Shown piece after piece: positions 12,262 to 23,800 of a DNA stretch of 64,000 nt; the first letter of the stretch is position 1; the number at the start of each line of letters is the position of its first letter. Both the position numbers and the translations under genes were made by a program. This DNA is from Agrypnia vestita. Its lineage: Eukaryota > Arthropoda > Insecta > Trichoptera > Phryganeidae. Under the pieces are notes generated by a model, which was not told the origin of the DNA, did not search any database, and saw nothing but the letters and a program-made list of their open reading frames with translations. The stretch lies in the NCBI GenBank assembly GCA_016648135.1, contig JADDOH010002067.1, positions 62,001-126,000 on the forward strand. The letters run 5' to 3'.

Positions 12262-12862
12262 AACTACTAATAGAGTGAGAGCCCGCGACGCCCAGACCTT
12301 CGTTATATTATAAAAGCTGAAAATTCTTCTATACATGTCTCTTACACAGGTATAAGCAAACCCAGCCTATACAACCTGGGTCGCGGTGGCTTTGGCAGGT
12401 AACAGGTAGTAAAGGTGAGTAAAATTGTGTTTCAAATTTGTGATAGTATAAAACTTAGTTTTCATATATTTTAACTTACAATCATATTAGAAACCGCCTC
12501 GTCTATTGGCGGACACTTCGGGCGGTAACAACCCCTTTCCAGACACCCTTACAGTATGATTATTTATAAATCTACTTTCGTCATAGTATAAAATCTGGCT
12601 TTTATATATGTTATTCAGAAAACTATACGAATAATGTTTCCACAATCCCCAGTCACTTTCGATGGTTCCCCTATCTTCCCAGGCAAATTGAAGTCTACTC
12701 CAGGCGTGCGCGCGATGAATATACATGTACGTTGGTGCGAGTTTGTATAGCGAGGTTGTATAGGCTGGGTTTGCTTATACCTGTATAGGAGACATCTATA
12801 GAAGAATTTTCAGCTTTTATAATATAACGAAAGTCTGGGCGTCGCGGGCTCTTAGACTATAA
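12262..12862. mobile_element. Fold-back element about 600 bp
   Basis: Long inverted arms at roughly 12270-12385 and 12745-12860. The left arm reads AGAGCCCGCGACGCCCAGAC, then a block ending in AAGCTGAAAATTCTTCTATA and GGTATAAGCAAACCCAGCCT, and the right arm is its reverse complement with few changes. The middle contains GCGGACACTTCGGGCGG-like GC-rich sequence and no protein frame I can assign. The target duplication is not clear. Confidence 0.65.
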
Positions 12863-13068
12863 CGGTATCGACCCTCGGGTCAGATTTGACCGAGAAGTAT
12901 AATTATAGGGAAAAATGGATCAAAACTTCTTAGTTTTGCCTTTTTATTTTTAATTACGTCTATCTTATGTATTTATAACCATCGTTATATAAAATATAAT
13001 ATCAAATTGAAGTATTTACTACGTAAACGTAATCAATTAGAATGAAAATAATTAGATTTTTTTTTATC

Positions 13069-13218
13069 CTATTTACGTATTTTATCGTTTTTATTAGAAC
13101 GTTGTTTACGTACAATTTTTTTACACATCAAACAGATAGGTGTTTTATTGTCAGTTTTTGCACATAATTGACAACGACTTCTTTTGGGGACCTTTTTAGC
13201 AGAACTAGCAGAAATAGC
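13069..13218 (-). pseudogene. piggyBac-like transposase Cys-rich tail, possible
   Basis: A minus-strand frame contains KRSRCQLCAKTDNKTPICLM followed by CKKIV and ends at a TAG at 13069-13071. A C-x-x-C pair, a K-T spacer and a second C-x-x-C after a lysine-rich run resemble the cysteine-rich C-terminus of piggyBac-type transposases. No catalytic core is visible nearby. A palindromic GGGTCAGATTTGACC at about 12877-12891 may be part of the same element's end. Other small zinc-binding proteins remain possible. Confidence 0.35.
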
Positions 13219-14040
13219 GCTGTTCTCATAACCCTAACTGGCGGCTTATATAATAAAAGTACGTTATTTTTGACGGGTTATAGCTAGTAAACATGTAAAA
13301 TGTGAATGAAAATTATCATTCATGACGCGTTTAATGTCTTCAATGACCTTATTCAACATATTGGAGTTACTACAGCCTACGTGGTAGCTAGAACAGAAAA
13401 AAATAGTCGTTTGTTAATGTTAGATTATCGTTTATTTGATTGAACGCTTTCTACGTTTTTTTTTTTAATATCAGAATTATTATTTTTTTAAATTATTAAG
13501 CATAATACGATATAATTTTAAATTTAATTACACGTTTCTATATAAATACGTATTCATTAGGCTTACCAGGCTAAGTCCGTGCTAAAAAATAGTCTAACTA
13601 CGGAATTAATTGCTAAAATAACCAAATCATAAATTTGAGTTCGAATTGTGAAATGATCCATGAATGTCGATTAAAAAATATTAACAATACTTTAATATTT
13701 TTAAAATGAACAATGTTACGTAATATAATTTTACTGTTAAGAGAAGGAAGAATATAATGTTTAAAAAACATGTATCATTTGACATTATCAACTATTCGAT
13801 GTCCATCTGTAGCTTGCTGGAATCACAACAACAACACTGACTAGTCGCTAATGTGGCATTAGGAGTGTGACACGTCAATCAGCGCGCGGTTCACTCTTAC
13901 ATCGTTGTCTTCAAACATGTTTTCTTGAATGCACGCTCTTGGGATGTTTCAGTTTTTTTCAAACCGATACAAAATAATGTTAAAATTTTACAAGATTCAT
14001 TTATTATTTAAATGCCTTCATTACACCTACATAACCACAT
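13219..14040. other. Gene-free AT-rich stretch
   Basis: No gene recognised. A short GC-richer patch near 13845-13900 has no identifiable role. Confidence 0.4.
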
Positions 14041-14220
14041 TTTTTTTTTCATTTACACTTCAACAGGCCAAGAGGCCCAATTACAGAAGCAAAATACATC
14101 ACAAAACACCCAGGTTTGAGTAAATCACATAGATTAATTGTGACCTCACCGGGAATTGAACCCAGAACCTTCGTTGTGAAAACCCAGTGTCATACCCACT
14201 GGGCTAAGAGGACCGCCTCA
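14041..14220 (-). mobile_element. tRNA-derived SINE, family C
   Basis: The reverse complement starts with a tRNA-like head: GGTCCTCTTAGCCCAGTGGG (A-box-like) and GGTTCAATTCC (B box, 14152-14162), closing with GAGGTC against the 5' GGTCCTC. It is followed by about 90 bp of unrelated body and ends in an A-run (the T-run at 14041-14049). This is the standard layout of a Pol III retroposon. The body matches no other copy in the window. Confidence 0.65.
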
Positions 14221-15659
14221 CAATTTAATAAGTCTAAAGAAGATCTAAAAATAAACATTGTAAGATGAATTTTTGATATGTATGTTAGGTACAATTTCCT
14301 TAGTTACTCCAGAAGGAATAAATAAAATTGATAAGAAATAAAATTAACCAAAAATTTTACGAGACATTTATTAGTTACGAGTTATTTTTTACTTATTAAT
14401 AAATACTTAATTTGATACTAATAAGTGAAATTCAGTGTTTCAAAACGACTAAACTTTTTACCTTCAATACCTAAGTGGTAAAAAAATATGGTACGCTCAT
14501 TTTAACACGTAACTTTAAAACATACAAGAAGCCATTTAATATATGTACTTTTTTCCGATAGATGTCGGTATAATATATATGATGTATCTATCGAAATTAA
14601 AGACAAGGAGGCAAGTCACTTCTAAAATAAACCTTGTCATCACATTTCATTATTTCACTCTATTTAAATTTATTTAAATGATATCCTAGTGAGAGAATGA
14701 ATTTGAGTGTGTGAAGGGATATGATGAAAATAAAAAGTTTATAAATAAAGGAGTGAATTTGGAGTCGAGAGTAATTTAATAGCAACAATAATCAAGATTG
14801 AATTGTGCAGACACTAAACGCTGCACGTATTATCTATATATTAATTAAGCTTACCAATATCGCCTGTCTCCGGATAATTTCTGTTGCCAGTTAAACAAAA
14901 ACAAATGGCGAAATCGTATAAAGTAGCCAAAAGTATGGATTGTTTTAAAGTACATGCAGATAATATTAAATGTGTAGAAATATTATACGTGTAAAATAAA
15001 AATGGTCACTTATAAAAACAATGTACTTAATATTTATATACGTTTAGTAATTTTTGATATACATGTTTGTGTTTCAAAATTATTTGTAAATTTCGCCAAT
15101 TTTTTTTGGTTATGTAAACCCAGCCATAACCCAGCTGTCAATGCTGTCGGTTCGGCCCAGGCCGTTCGTCGCCATTCTGGAGCGATGACAGCTATTTACG
15201 TTTTCTCTTTAAACTATTTATCGCTTTAAAAAGCAACTTTTGGTTGGAAAATGTGATATCATAGTGAATGAAATGAATCAAGACGCCGATTTTAGATTAC
15301 GGAGCAGTACATAATTATGTATGATATTTAGTTGTCATATCCATATCTTTCAGGTTAAAATTTCGTGTTTCGGAAGTGATAATTTATATTTGCCAGAACA
15401 TTTATAATACGAGGACATACAGTACAATGTTAAATTAAGTGCAAGAATATCCTGATAAATACGAAAAAAAAATTTCCAGAATTTGGAATGGACTACGTTT
15501 TTTAATATGATGGCAAAGAGTGTTAATTTAACAATAGACAAAGCATGTTCAAAATATTAATTTTAAAACTCCGCTCTGAATTATTAATCGGTTAGAAATA
15601 CTGAATAAATACTTTGTCTTCATTATATCTAAACTACCCGTAATTAAAAGTGGAAATTT
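14221..15659. other. Gene-free AT-rich stretch
   Basis: Nothing supportable. The patch 15118-15200 is GC-richer and contains GGTTCGGCCCAGGCCGTTCG-like sequence without a clear identity. Confidence 0.4.
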
Positions 15660-15835
15660 GCTAGATACAATTGGACGCAAAGCGGTTGACGTAGGCATAG
15701 GTAAACAATTGTGTTGCTGCACAGCAAACACAATTGGCTGCGCAGCGACCATAATTGGCCGCGAAGTGGCCACAATAGCCGCCCGCAGGGCCTAGCAGCA
15801 AGCAATCGGCGGTAGCCAATTACCTTCCTGCTAGT
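15660..15835. repeat. Palindrome-rich GC minisatellite, locus 1
   Basis: Irregular units of about 24 bp built on GGCCGCGnAGnGGCC and CAATTGGC palindromes, for example TTGGCCGCGAAGTGGCCACA at about 15754. The same kind of units occurs at 36545-36770. The GC content stands out against flanks that are mostly A and T. Confidence 0.55.
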
Positions 15836-15982
15836 TATCTTTTATTACTTGAAAGACCATTGTATAGGTAGGTAGGTACTGTGATTTATTTTTAATTTTT
15901 ATTTTATCTTTATTTTTATTTTTATTTTATGATTAATTTTTATTTTTATTTTATAAAAATTAATCAATTAATAAAAATAAGA

Positions 15983-16236
15983 ACTACATATAAGGTCGAT
16001 ATATTCACGGAAACATAGAGGGTTGCTATAGCTTAGTGGTCAGAGCACCGGCCCCGGAAAGGAGGTGACCTGGGTTCGAATCCCAGTAGTAACCTAATAT
16101 TTTTTCGTGAATTAGATTTTTCTGTATGTCTTTCTAATTGATTAATTAATTTGGTTATTAAATATTTCACAGAACTTTGTTCTGAAAAATTACAACTTCA
16201 CAAATATGAATGTGTTCTTGAATATATAGAAAAATT
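15983..16236 (+). mobile_element. SINE family A, copy 1, internal tRNA-like unit
   Basis: A leader (ACTACATATAAGGTCGA, 15983) precedes a 74-nt tRNA-like unit at 16021-16094. The unit has a 7-bp acceptor stem (GGTTGCT with AGTAACC), a plausible D arm (GCTT/GAGC) and a B box GGTTCGAATCC at 16073-16083. The anticodon stem does not pair well, so this is not a working tRNA gene. The tail (TTTTTTCGTGAATTAGATTT, then TTCTGTATGTC and CAACTTCACAA blocks) is shared with 30635-30780. The leader is shared with copies 2 and 3. Confidence 0.7.
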
Positions 16237-17484
16237 TGATTTCACTTTAAACTGTTTTTATTCTATTTCATTTTAAAATCATATCATTTTTAATCCTCAG
16301 TCGTCTGCAAATATTAAACATGTCTGTGAGACGTACCGTGACCGACCTAATATTTCTGTATAGGATCATAAATAACATGATTTATTGCCCCAAGATTGTT
16401 AGTCTGATCGAATTATATGCACCATCGAAGTCATCAAGACACTATTTTAAATAGTAAATTAATGGAAATGGAAATGTCAGAAATAATGCATTAGCAAACT
16501 CCGTAATCCCCAGATTACACTCATTAGGTAATGAACATGCGGAGGTGGTCGACATTTTTGCTGATGGTATAACTGTGTTTAGGACTAAATTGAATCAATT
16601 CATTACGTCTCAACTAAATGGTAATGGCTCAATAAATTTTTCTTTTTTCTCTTCCTGTTTTAACTTCTCTTTTTCAGTTCTGTTTTTAATTTACTCACAT
16701 CTATTATATGTACTTTATCCTCTAAATGTATTGTAATCTTTATAAATATCTGTCTTTTGTGATTTTTTACTTGTGATTGTAACCTCGTACTTGAGTTTTT
16801 ATAACTACACATCTGTCTTACGTGATTTTTTTATTGTATATTTGGTAAATTTTGTAAAAGCCAAATTTTGTTAAATAAATAAATGTCGTTCATATTTAAA
16901 AATCTTTTATGACGGGCATATTTATCCTTGACACCTAGTTACCCTATTCTGAAAATAACTGTATTGAAATGGATATTATTGTTACTCAAACATTCGCTTC
17001 CTCAAAAATACTGCTTAACAAAAAGTCATCTTCATTATCTTCAATTTCAATTTTGAACAAGGTAATTATTCTGAGTTTTTTATAATCTACCCCTTATAAC
17101 ACGTACACATGAAGGAACTTTGTAGTACATAAATAGACCAGCATAGTATGACCAACTGAAACACAGTGATCTTTACATTATAATATTTAAAATTTATTTA
17201 TTATAGTAAATTTTAATATTGCAATGCTCATAACGTTGTTTTAATTTTAAGTTAATTTTTAATAATGAAGACTGCAGACAAGCTTCGAGTAAAATGCAAA
17301 AACGCCTTGTAGGCTTAGTTTTTTTTAAAGATAAAACTACAAAATGTATTTGAAAAAATCTTCCATAATAATACACTTGTTAATGTATTGCGCACTTAAT
17401 AGTAAAAAATTATTTTACCGAATAACATGCCCTAATTGACATTCTGTTAAAAGTATTTTATAAATTATTTAAAAACATGTTTCT
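16237..17484. other. Intergenic, LINE-like 3' end near 16500-16880
   Basis: The frame at about 16500-16640 reads VIPRLHSLGNEHAEVVDIF and then FRTKLNQFI, which resembles the end of insect LINE ORF2 proteins, and the segment closes with AAATAAATAAAT at 16876-16885. This is weak evidence. The rest is plain AT-rich sequence. Confidence 0.3.
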
Positions 17485-17490
17485 TTTATT
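17485..17490 (-). terminator. Candidate polyadenylation signal of cuticle gene 1
   Basis: The first canonical AATAAA (TTTATT on the plus strand) downstream of the gene 1 stop codon lies here, implying a 3' UTR of about 370 nt. A variant signal closer to the stop cannot be excluded. Confidence 0.35.
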
Positions 17491-17858
17491 TATTTTTTTA
17501 TTTATTTTTCTAATGCTTTACAAGAAAAAGGTATGTAACAATAATTAATAAAATATATCATAGAGAAAAAAAAGTGTTATCTCCCGGATGGCAAACTAAA
17601 CGTAAGCTATGAAACTTCACTAATTTGTATTAATGCAACATAAATAACACAGGTGGCACTGCATCCACTCGAAATCAGAATAAGATAATTTTAAAAGAAT
17701 AAGACGTTATGGAGAAAATTTACCTACCGTTTCAACCATTAAAAATATAAAAGTTAATAACTGACAAATAGAAAGAGGTACATAATTGATTAGTGGTGTG
17801 TATGATTTCTTCATGTTGTACATTTCGGAGTTAACGGCATCAGCTTGATTGTTTCAGA

Positions 17859-20800
17859 TTACGGACCTTTGGAGGGTGGAAGAGTCGCGAGGTAGTCGAG
17901 AGCCTTCTGAATCGCTGGAGGTATCGGTGGGGGTGTGGGTAGGTGAGCGCCCTTAAAATAAATAAATTACAATTATAATTGTTCCGCTCAAGGAAATGTG
18001 AATGAGTGAGTTTGGTGAACCAAAAGGTACCAATTTACGTATTTCGATATTAAGGTAGTTTGGTAGGTTTTATATCGAATAAATAACAAAATTATAATAA
18101 TGTTTTTAATTTTGGTTTTTTTATAATGTAGATATCGATGTCGATTAGAAATGATGGACGATGAATAATTAATATTTATAAATATTATCACAATATTATG
18201 AATAATATTGTATGTATTGATAAAAACAACAACAAAAGCATGTTTGATTCCATAGTCGATAGAATTAGTATGTTTTGAGCATGTGAAATGTCTGAGAGAA
18301 GAGAGGATGTAAAAAATATATATGCCTCTGAGTATTGTAGAGAACATTTATAAATATTTTTATCGTTATTAGAGGACACGAAAGACATGGCATAATCAGG
18401 TAAACCTGATATTAATAATCAGTCATGTTTGAGGTTGTATAAGAAGATGTGTGAGAACGGAGGGAAGGTATTTCAGGACACATGAGTATTTCGTCTCTGT
18501 TCACCCTTGCGGAAATGGTATGATGGCAAGTAAGTTGATGAGAATGCATACGATTTTTAAACGCATATGTTATATTATAGTTAAAGTAGGTACCTACTCG
18601 AATATTTATGGTAAGAATATATTTTCCAATCTAACTATTAGGTTAGTTAGATTGGTTGTGTTAGGTTAGATTGCTACTAACTTACTAACTAAATTACAAA
18701 ACTAGTCTAATAGCTGTTAGGTTAGTTAAAATGAAAAATATACAGTCACTAGAAATATACTATCGTTGTAACATATACATTTTTTTCAACATGTTCATTA
18801 GATGCACAATGGAAGACTAAAAAATCTTCGTTGATAATTATGAAGCTGCTCCGTAAAACAAAGTATGCTATTATAAATATGATACTAATACTATTGTTCT
18901 TAATCGCGTTAAAAAATTTTTTTGAAGACTTCAAAAAGTAACGTTAATTTTAAATTAAAATTAACAAAGAAATCTGCAATATAGGTACCTGTGGTGCGAA
19001 ACCTATCTCATCGTCGGCCGCGTAAGTGAGTTGGATAACGGTGCCATCTGGCGCCGTGTAGGAGAAGGATCCTTGGGCAACTATGAAATCAGTTCCTTTT
19101 GGATCGCTAGCTTTCTTCAAAGTCCCCGCCTCTTGTGCCTTGATACCATTAGCTGTTTCATAACTGAAACATTAATTTACATATCCTGTAACATATTCTT
19201 TCTCTCGCATGGCTCCGATAAATTGTTTTTCTCAAAATTTAACGTCCACAACAATTTAATTATATGTAGTCACTCGACCCCCTGGGACAGGAAAATTGAA
19301 GGGAAATATTCTAAATGATCTTTGGCTTCTATGTGCACGTATGTGACACTCCCAAATAGTATCCCAAATCCAATCCTGAGTCAAAATTGTAATCCTGGAT
19401 TTCTGGGATTCGATTTTGATGATCTCGGGATTAATCAAGGGATTAAAAAAATTAAATATTTTTTTTTTCATTTTACATTTATTGAATAAGGACGAAATAA
19501 TAATAAATAATATGTAAGATATTTATATTTGAGAAAGTAAGAAATCTTAAAGATTGAAAAATAATAAACTGCACGTGAAATAATTTCATTTTGATGAATA
19601 ATATAATAATTTAGTTTCGATCTAATTTTTTAATCCCGAACGATTCGAGATTACACGAATCATAAATGAAGATGGGCCAGGATCCTGGGAACGGAGTGCC
19701 AATATCCAACCCCCCAATAATATCATAATAATAATACCATAAATTTATACCCTAATCATGGCTAGGGGTATAAGTTTAAGAAGGAAATGGAAATAAAGAT
19801 AATATAGTAATTATATTATTTAGACGTACAAATTTCAGCGTTTGAGCAAAAATAAATAGTCTACGAATAAGTTTAACATCATTAATTTAAATAAAAACAA
19901 GAAAACGTGCAAAAACCGACAACATTTAGTGCAATTTAATAACAATACTAAACATATTGACATATTTAATTTGTTAATGTAGGTATTCCATATATATGTA
20001 TACTGTGTATGGAGATAATATTTGCATACCTGTATTGATAGCCTCCGTCAGGTTCTATTTTTGACTCCTGACTGATTATGGCGATCGGTTCATCGGATTT
20101 ACCTTGAGGAGCAGCTAAAGCCACAGCGCAGACCGCTAACAAGAAGAGGATTTTCTAAAAAAAAATGTAATATAATAATAATAATGGATAATTTCTATAG
20201 CGCTATTTTCGTAAAAAATCACCTCAAGGGCGCTTTACACTAACATCGTTTAGTCCTACACTAGTATTTAATTTGATGGGAAGGATTTTACAAAAAGGTG
20301 CGTTTTAAGTTTTTTTTTAAAAACTGTTTCTGATGCACTGTTCCGTATTACGGAGGGAAGAGAGTTCCACGCCTTCGGGCCTGCCACCGCAAATGCCCGT
20401 TCACTAAGCTTAGTCTTCTGGTTGTGGATGGTGGTTCTACAACCCTTCCTGCAGCTGAAGTACTGGCTGACCTCAGAGTTTGGCGTCTACTATTTAAGTC
20501 GTCTGGGATGCAGAGTTCTTGAAGATACAGAGGCGCCATATTATGTGTCGCCTTGTATATTAACCAACACAACTTAAACTCGACTCTTTGAGGAAAACGA
20601 AGCCAATGTAGTTCACGAAAAAGGGATGTTATATGCGAGAATTTTGATGCTCCATATACTATTCTTGCTGCCGCATTAAGAATTGACTGTAGTCTATCCA
20701 GCTGGAATTTTGAAAGTCCAGCATAAATGCTATTACAGTTGTCCACACGTGACACCACAAAAACATTTATGAGTAAACGGGCGGCTTCAGGGGGAAGGTA

Positions 20801-23800
20801 TCTCCGAATACTTTTAATCTGTGTCAGTTGATAAAAGCATGCACTGACAGTTTTATTTATTTGTGTATTCATTGAGAGATCTGAATCAATGTGCACGCCC
20901 AATAACTTAACTGCTGATTTAGCATTCGCAGACATTGATTCCTGTATTAGATATTATCGCCTAGAAGTCGCGGCTCATAGTAGCTCTGTCTTGGATGGAT
21001 TTAAAGTAAGTCTGTTTTGTGCCACCCATTTGCCTATTTTCTCAACACATTTTGTAATTAAAAAACATATTATTAAAAATATATTTGTTTTAATTATTTT
21101 TAAATTCTGCTTCAAGGATAAGTGCATATGAACATCAATAAAATATTGATTATGTGGATAAATTTCTTTCTTTTAGGTATTTTTAATGAATATAATATAA
21201 TATTAACATATGAAATCTAACAATAAATTAAGGTAAAAAATATTTTATAAATGCTTGTTACCTATTTAATTATGTCTCATTTTGCTTTACGTTATTTGAA
21301 TATTACATTAACATTTAAATAAAGTCTTACATTTATGTATTATTTTATTTCTTATTCATTAAATTATCAGCTTCGCATAGTACATGCACAAAATTGAGTG
21401 GATTCCTTTTCTATTTTTACATAATTTTTTTATTTCTATGTTAACAAACAATTAAGCATGTGTTACGATTTTAAGGTATGTAGAATCATTTTCTTTTTGA
21501 ATTTGTATATCATGGATGTATAATACTATATATTCTCATCGTCAAAACACTGTGGGATGAAGCCCCCTTTTATGATTCTTTCACTTACTATCCTCGATCC
21601 TCTGCCACGTCCCTTTTACTGCTCTACCCATCAGGTTTTCGGACGTCCTTTAGGTCACGAATTAAGAATATTTTTGTCCATCGGTTATGATTAAACGTGG
21701 AATGACCCACCTATTACTGATGACTCTTTTCAACAGTGACAATGATACCTTCGCCTTTATCACGCACTTCTTTTTTAATACAAAAGATATAATAATATAA
21801 ATGATTTATTTAAAAATTTAACAAATAATTCAAATTCAATTTCCCGACAAATTTAATAAGCAATGATGAAGCGATAATGATGCAAACGGTGTAGGATATT
21901 GTAAAGTTAAATATAAATTTCTCTTGTTTAAAAACAGCAAAATAATTTTGTGGTGACATTATTAATATAATTAATAAAAATAAACTTATTTTGGCCACTT
22001 TTGTATTGAAAAATATCAACATGTTTCAGAGCCCATGGTCCCTTCGTCAGGACGCAATTGTATACTAATACATTAAATTAAAAAATCGAAGTATAGAAAA
22101 ACTATGTATGCAAAATTAATAATAATAAAGTACCTACTTAACATGAAAATAAATTCAAAAGGTAACTATTTGTAAAAAGGGCCTGGTTATTTATAATATT
22201 CAATTTACTATTTACACTTTTTCTTATTTCCAAAATTTCTTATTAATTAAACTATGAGTCTGTATAATTTGTATGTAAAATTTCTAAACCCTTATTAGTA
22301 TCAAAAGAAGGATCCATAGCCAAAAGTTGGTTAGAAAATTCGGAAAAGTTATTGCTATTTAAACACCTAAAGTATTCCTTAACTCTAACTTCAAAATTTC
22401 TCCACGTTTTTCCTATATAAAAATAAAAAAATATGAAAAAATGAATAGAATGTTTACTAAAGGGAGAAACTATATTTGAATATATATCTGTATCAGTGTA
22501 AAATTAACACATTTCTCAAATTGAACTATGCCTGTATAGTTATTAGATTATTATTTTAATCCCAGTGCAGCCAATAAACGGACAGTTTTCATAGTTAAAT
22601 CAATATATCTTATTGAATTTTGAGTAGCTTGTTGGTGTAGTGGTCATAACGCTCACCTAGTGATCTGGTGGTCGGTGGTACGAGCGTCATTCCAAGACAC
22701 CAGCAAGTTGGTCTTATTTTTATAGCACAAGAATTTAACTCAGTTTGAAAATATTAAGAATATTGATGCGACTCGTATTCTGAGTCGCATCTCTATTTAT
22801 TAAAACAAAATTTAGTCTAGGTACTGCAAGAGTTATCATGTCTAATCAAGGAGATATTACACAGCTTTACATAATATATGTGTAGTACTTTTTAATTTCT
22901 GTAACTTGAATTTTAAGTATTAAGTGTCGTCCAAAAAATTTAAACGAATTTTAACTCATTTTAAATAAATATGTTATTTGGTATCTTTTATAATACATTT
23001 AAGGACATTACATTATTTTAAGAATCCATTGTTAGGATTTTTTCCGGAATTGAATTATCTTTATGTGTCAAGAATTATTGCTGCACCCACCTACTTTATT
23101 TAAATACTGACTTATCTATACGTTTTATATTCAAGTGAGCCAAAAAAAGGAATTCAGATAATTTGAATAATAATGATCACCTACAATAATATAGGCTTTA
23201 ATTGATTTTCAGATCAAAAGTATTCACCAGAGCGTGGAATGGAAGCATGGACGCTTACCGAAGAACTGATAAGGCGACTTGAGGCATTCGAGATGTGGAT
23301 CTACAGAAGAATTCTCAAAATAAGCTGGATGGACAGAGTTACGTATGAAGATGTTATGGCTCGGATGAATAAAGAAAAATAAGTTATTAAAACAATAAAA
23401 ATCCGAAAACTTCAATATCTAGGACATGTGATGAGACATCCAGGGAAATACGAGATCTTGCATCTCATAATGCAGGGAAAGATTGCCGGAAGTCGGCGCC
23501 CTGGAAGGACTTCATGGCTGAAAAACTTGAGACAGTGGTTTGGCCAGTCTACTGTGGAGCTGTTCCGGGCCGCAGTAAACAAAGTCCGCATAGACAACAT
23601 AATAGCCAACGTCCGGTAAACGGACAGGGTACGAGAAGAAGAAGAAGAATAAGAAGTGGAAATAGGTAATGTTTGGTAACACAATAAATAAAAATGCTTT
23701 TAGTTTTTTTTGAGAAAATTATTTACACAAATTTACATTTAGCAAAATTATATTGCTATAGAGTAGTGCACGCAAGTGTGAACACTTTTCGAAATTCCTT

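Noticed and set aside
16021..16094. Possible functional tRNA gene
   Set aside because: The acceptor stem and B box are good, but the anticodon stem does not pair and the unit is embedded in a repeated leader and tail (SINE family A).
20889..21131. Plus-strand frame of 80 residues
   Set aside because: Antisense to the L2/CR1-like LINE fragment.
21570..21650. LINE C-terminus on the minus strand (PKGRPKT)
   Set aside because: Only seven to ten residues match a very common pattern and stops interrupt it at once.
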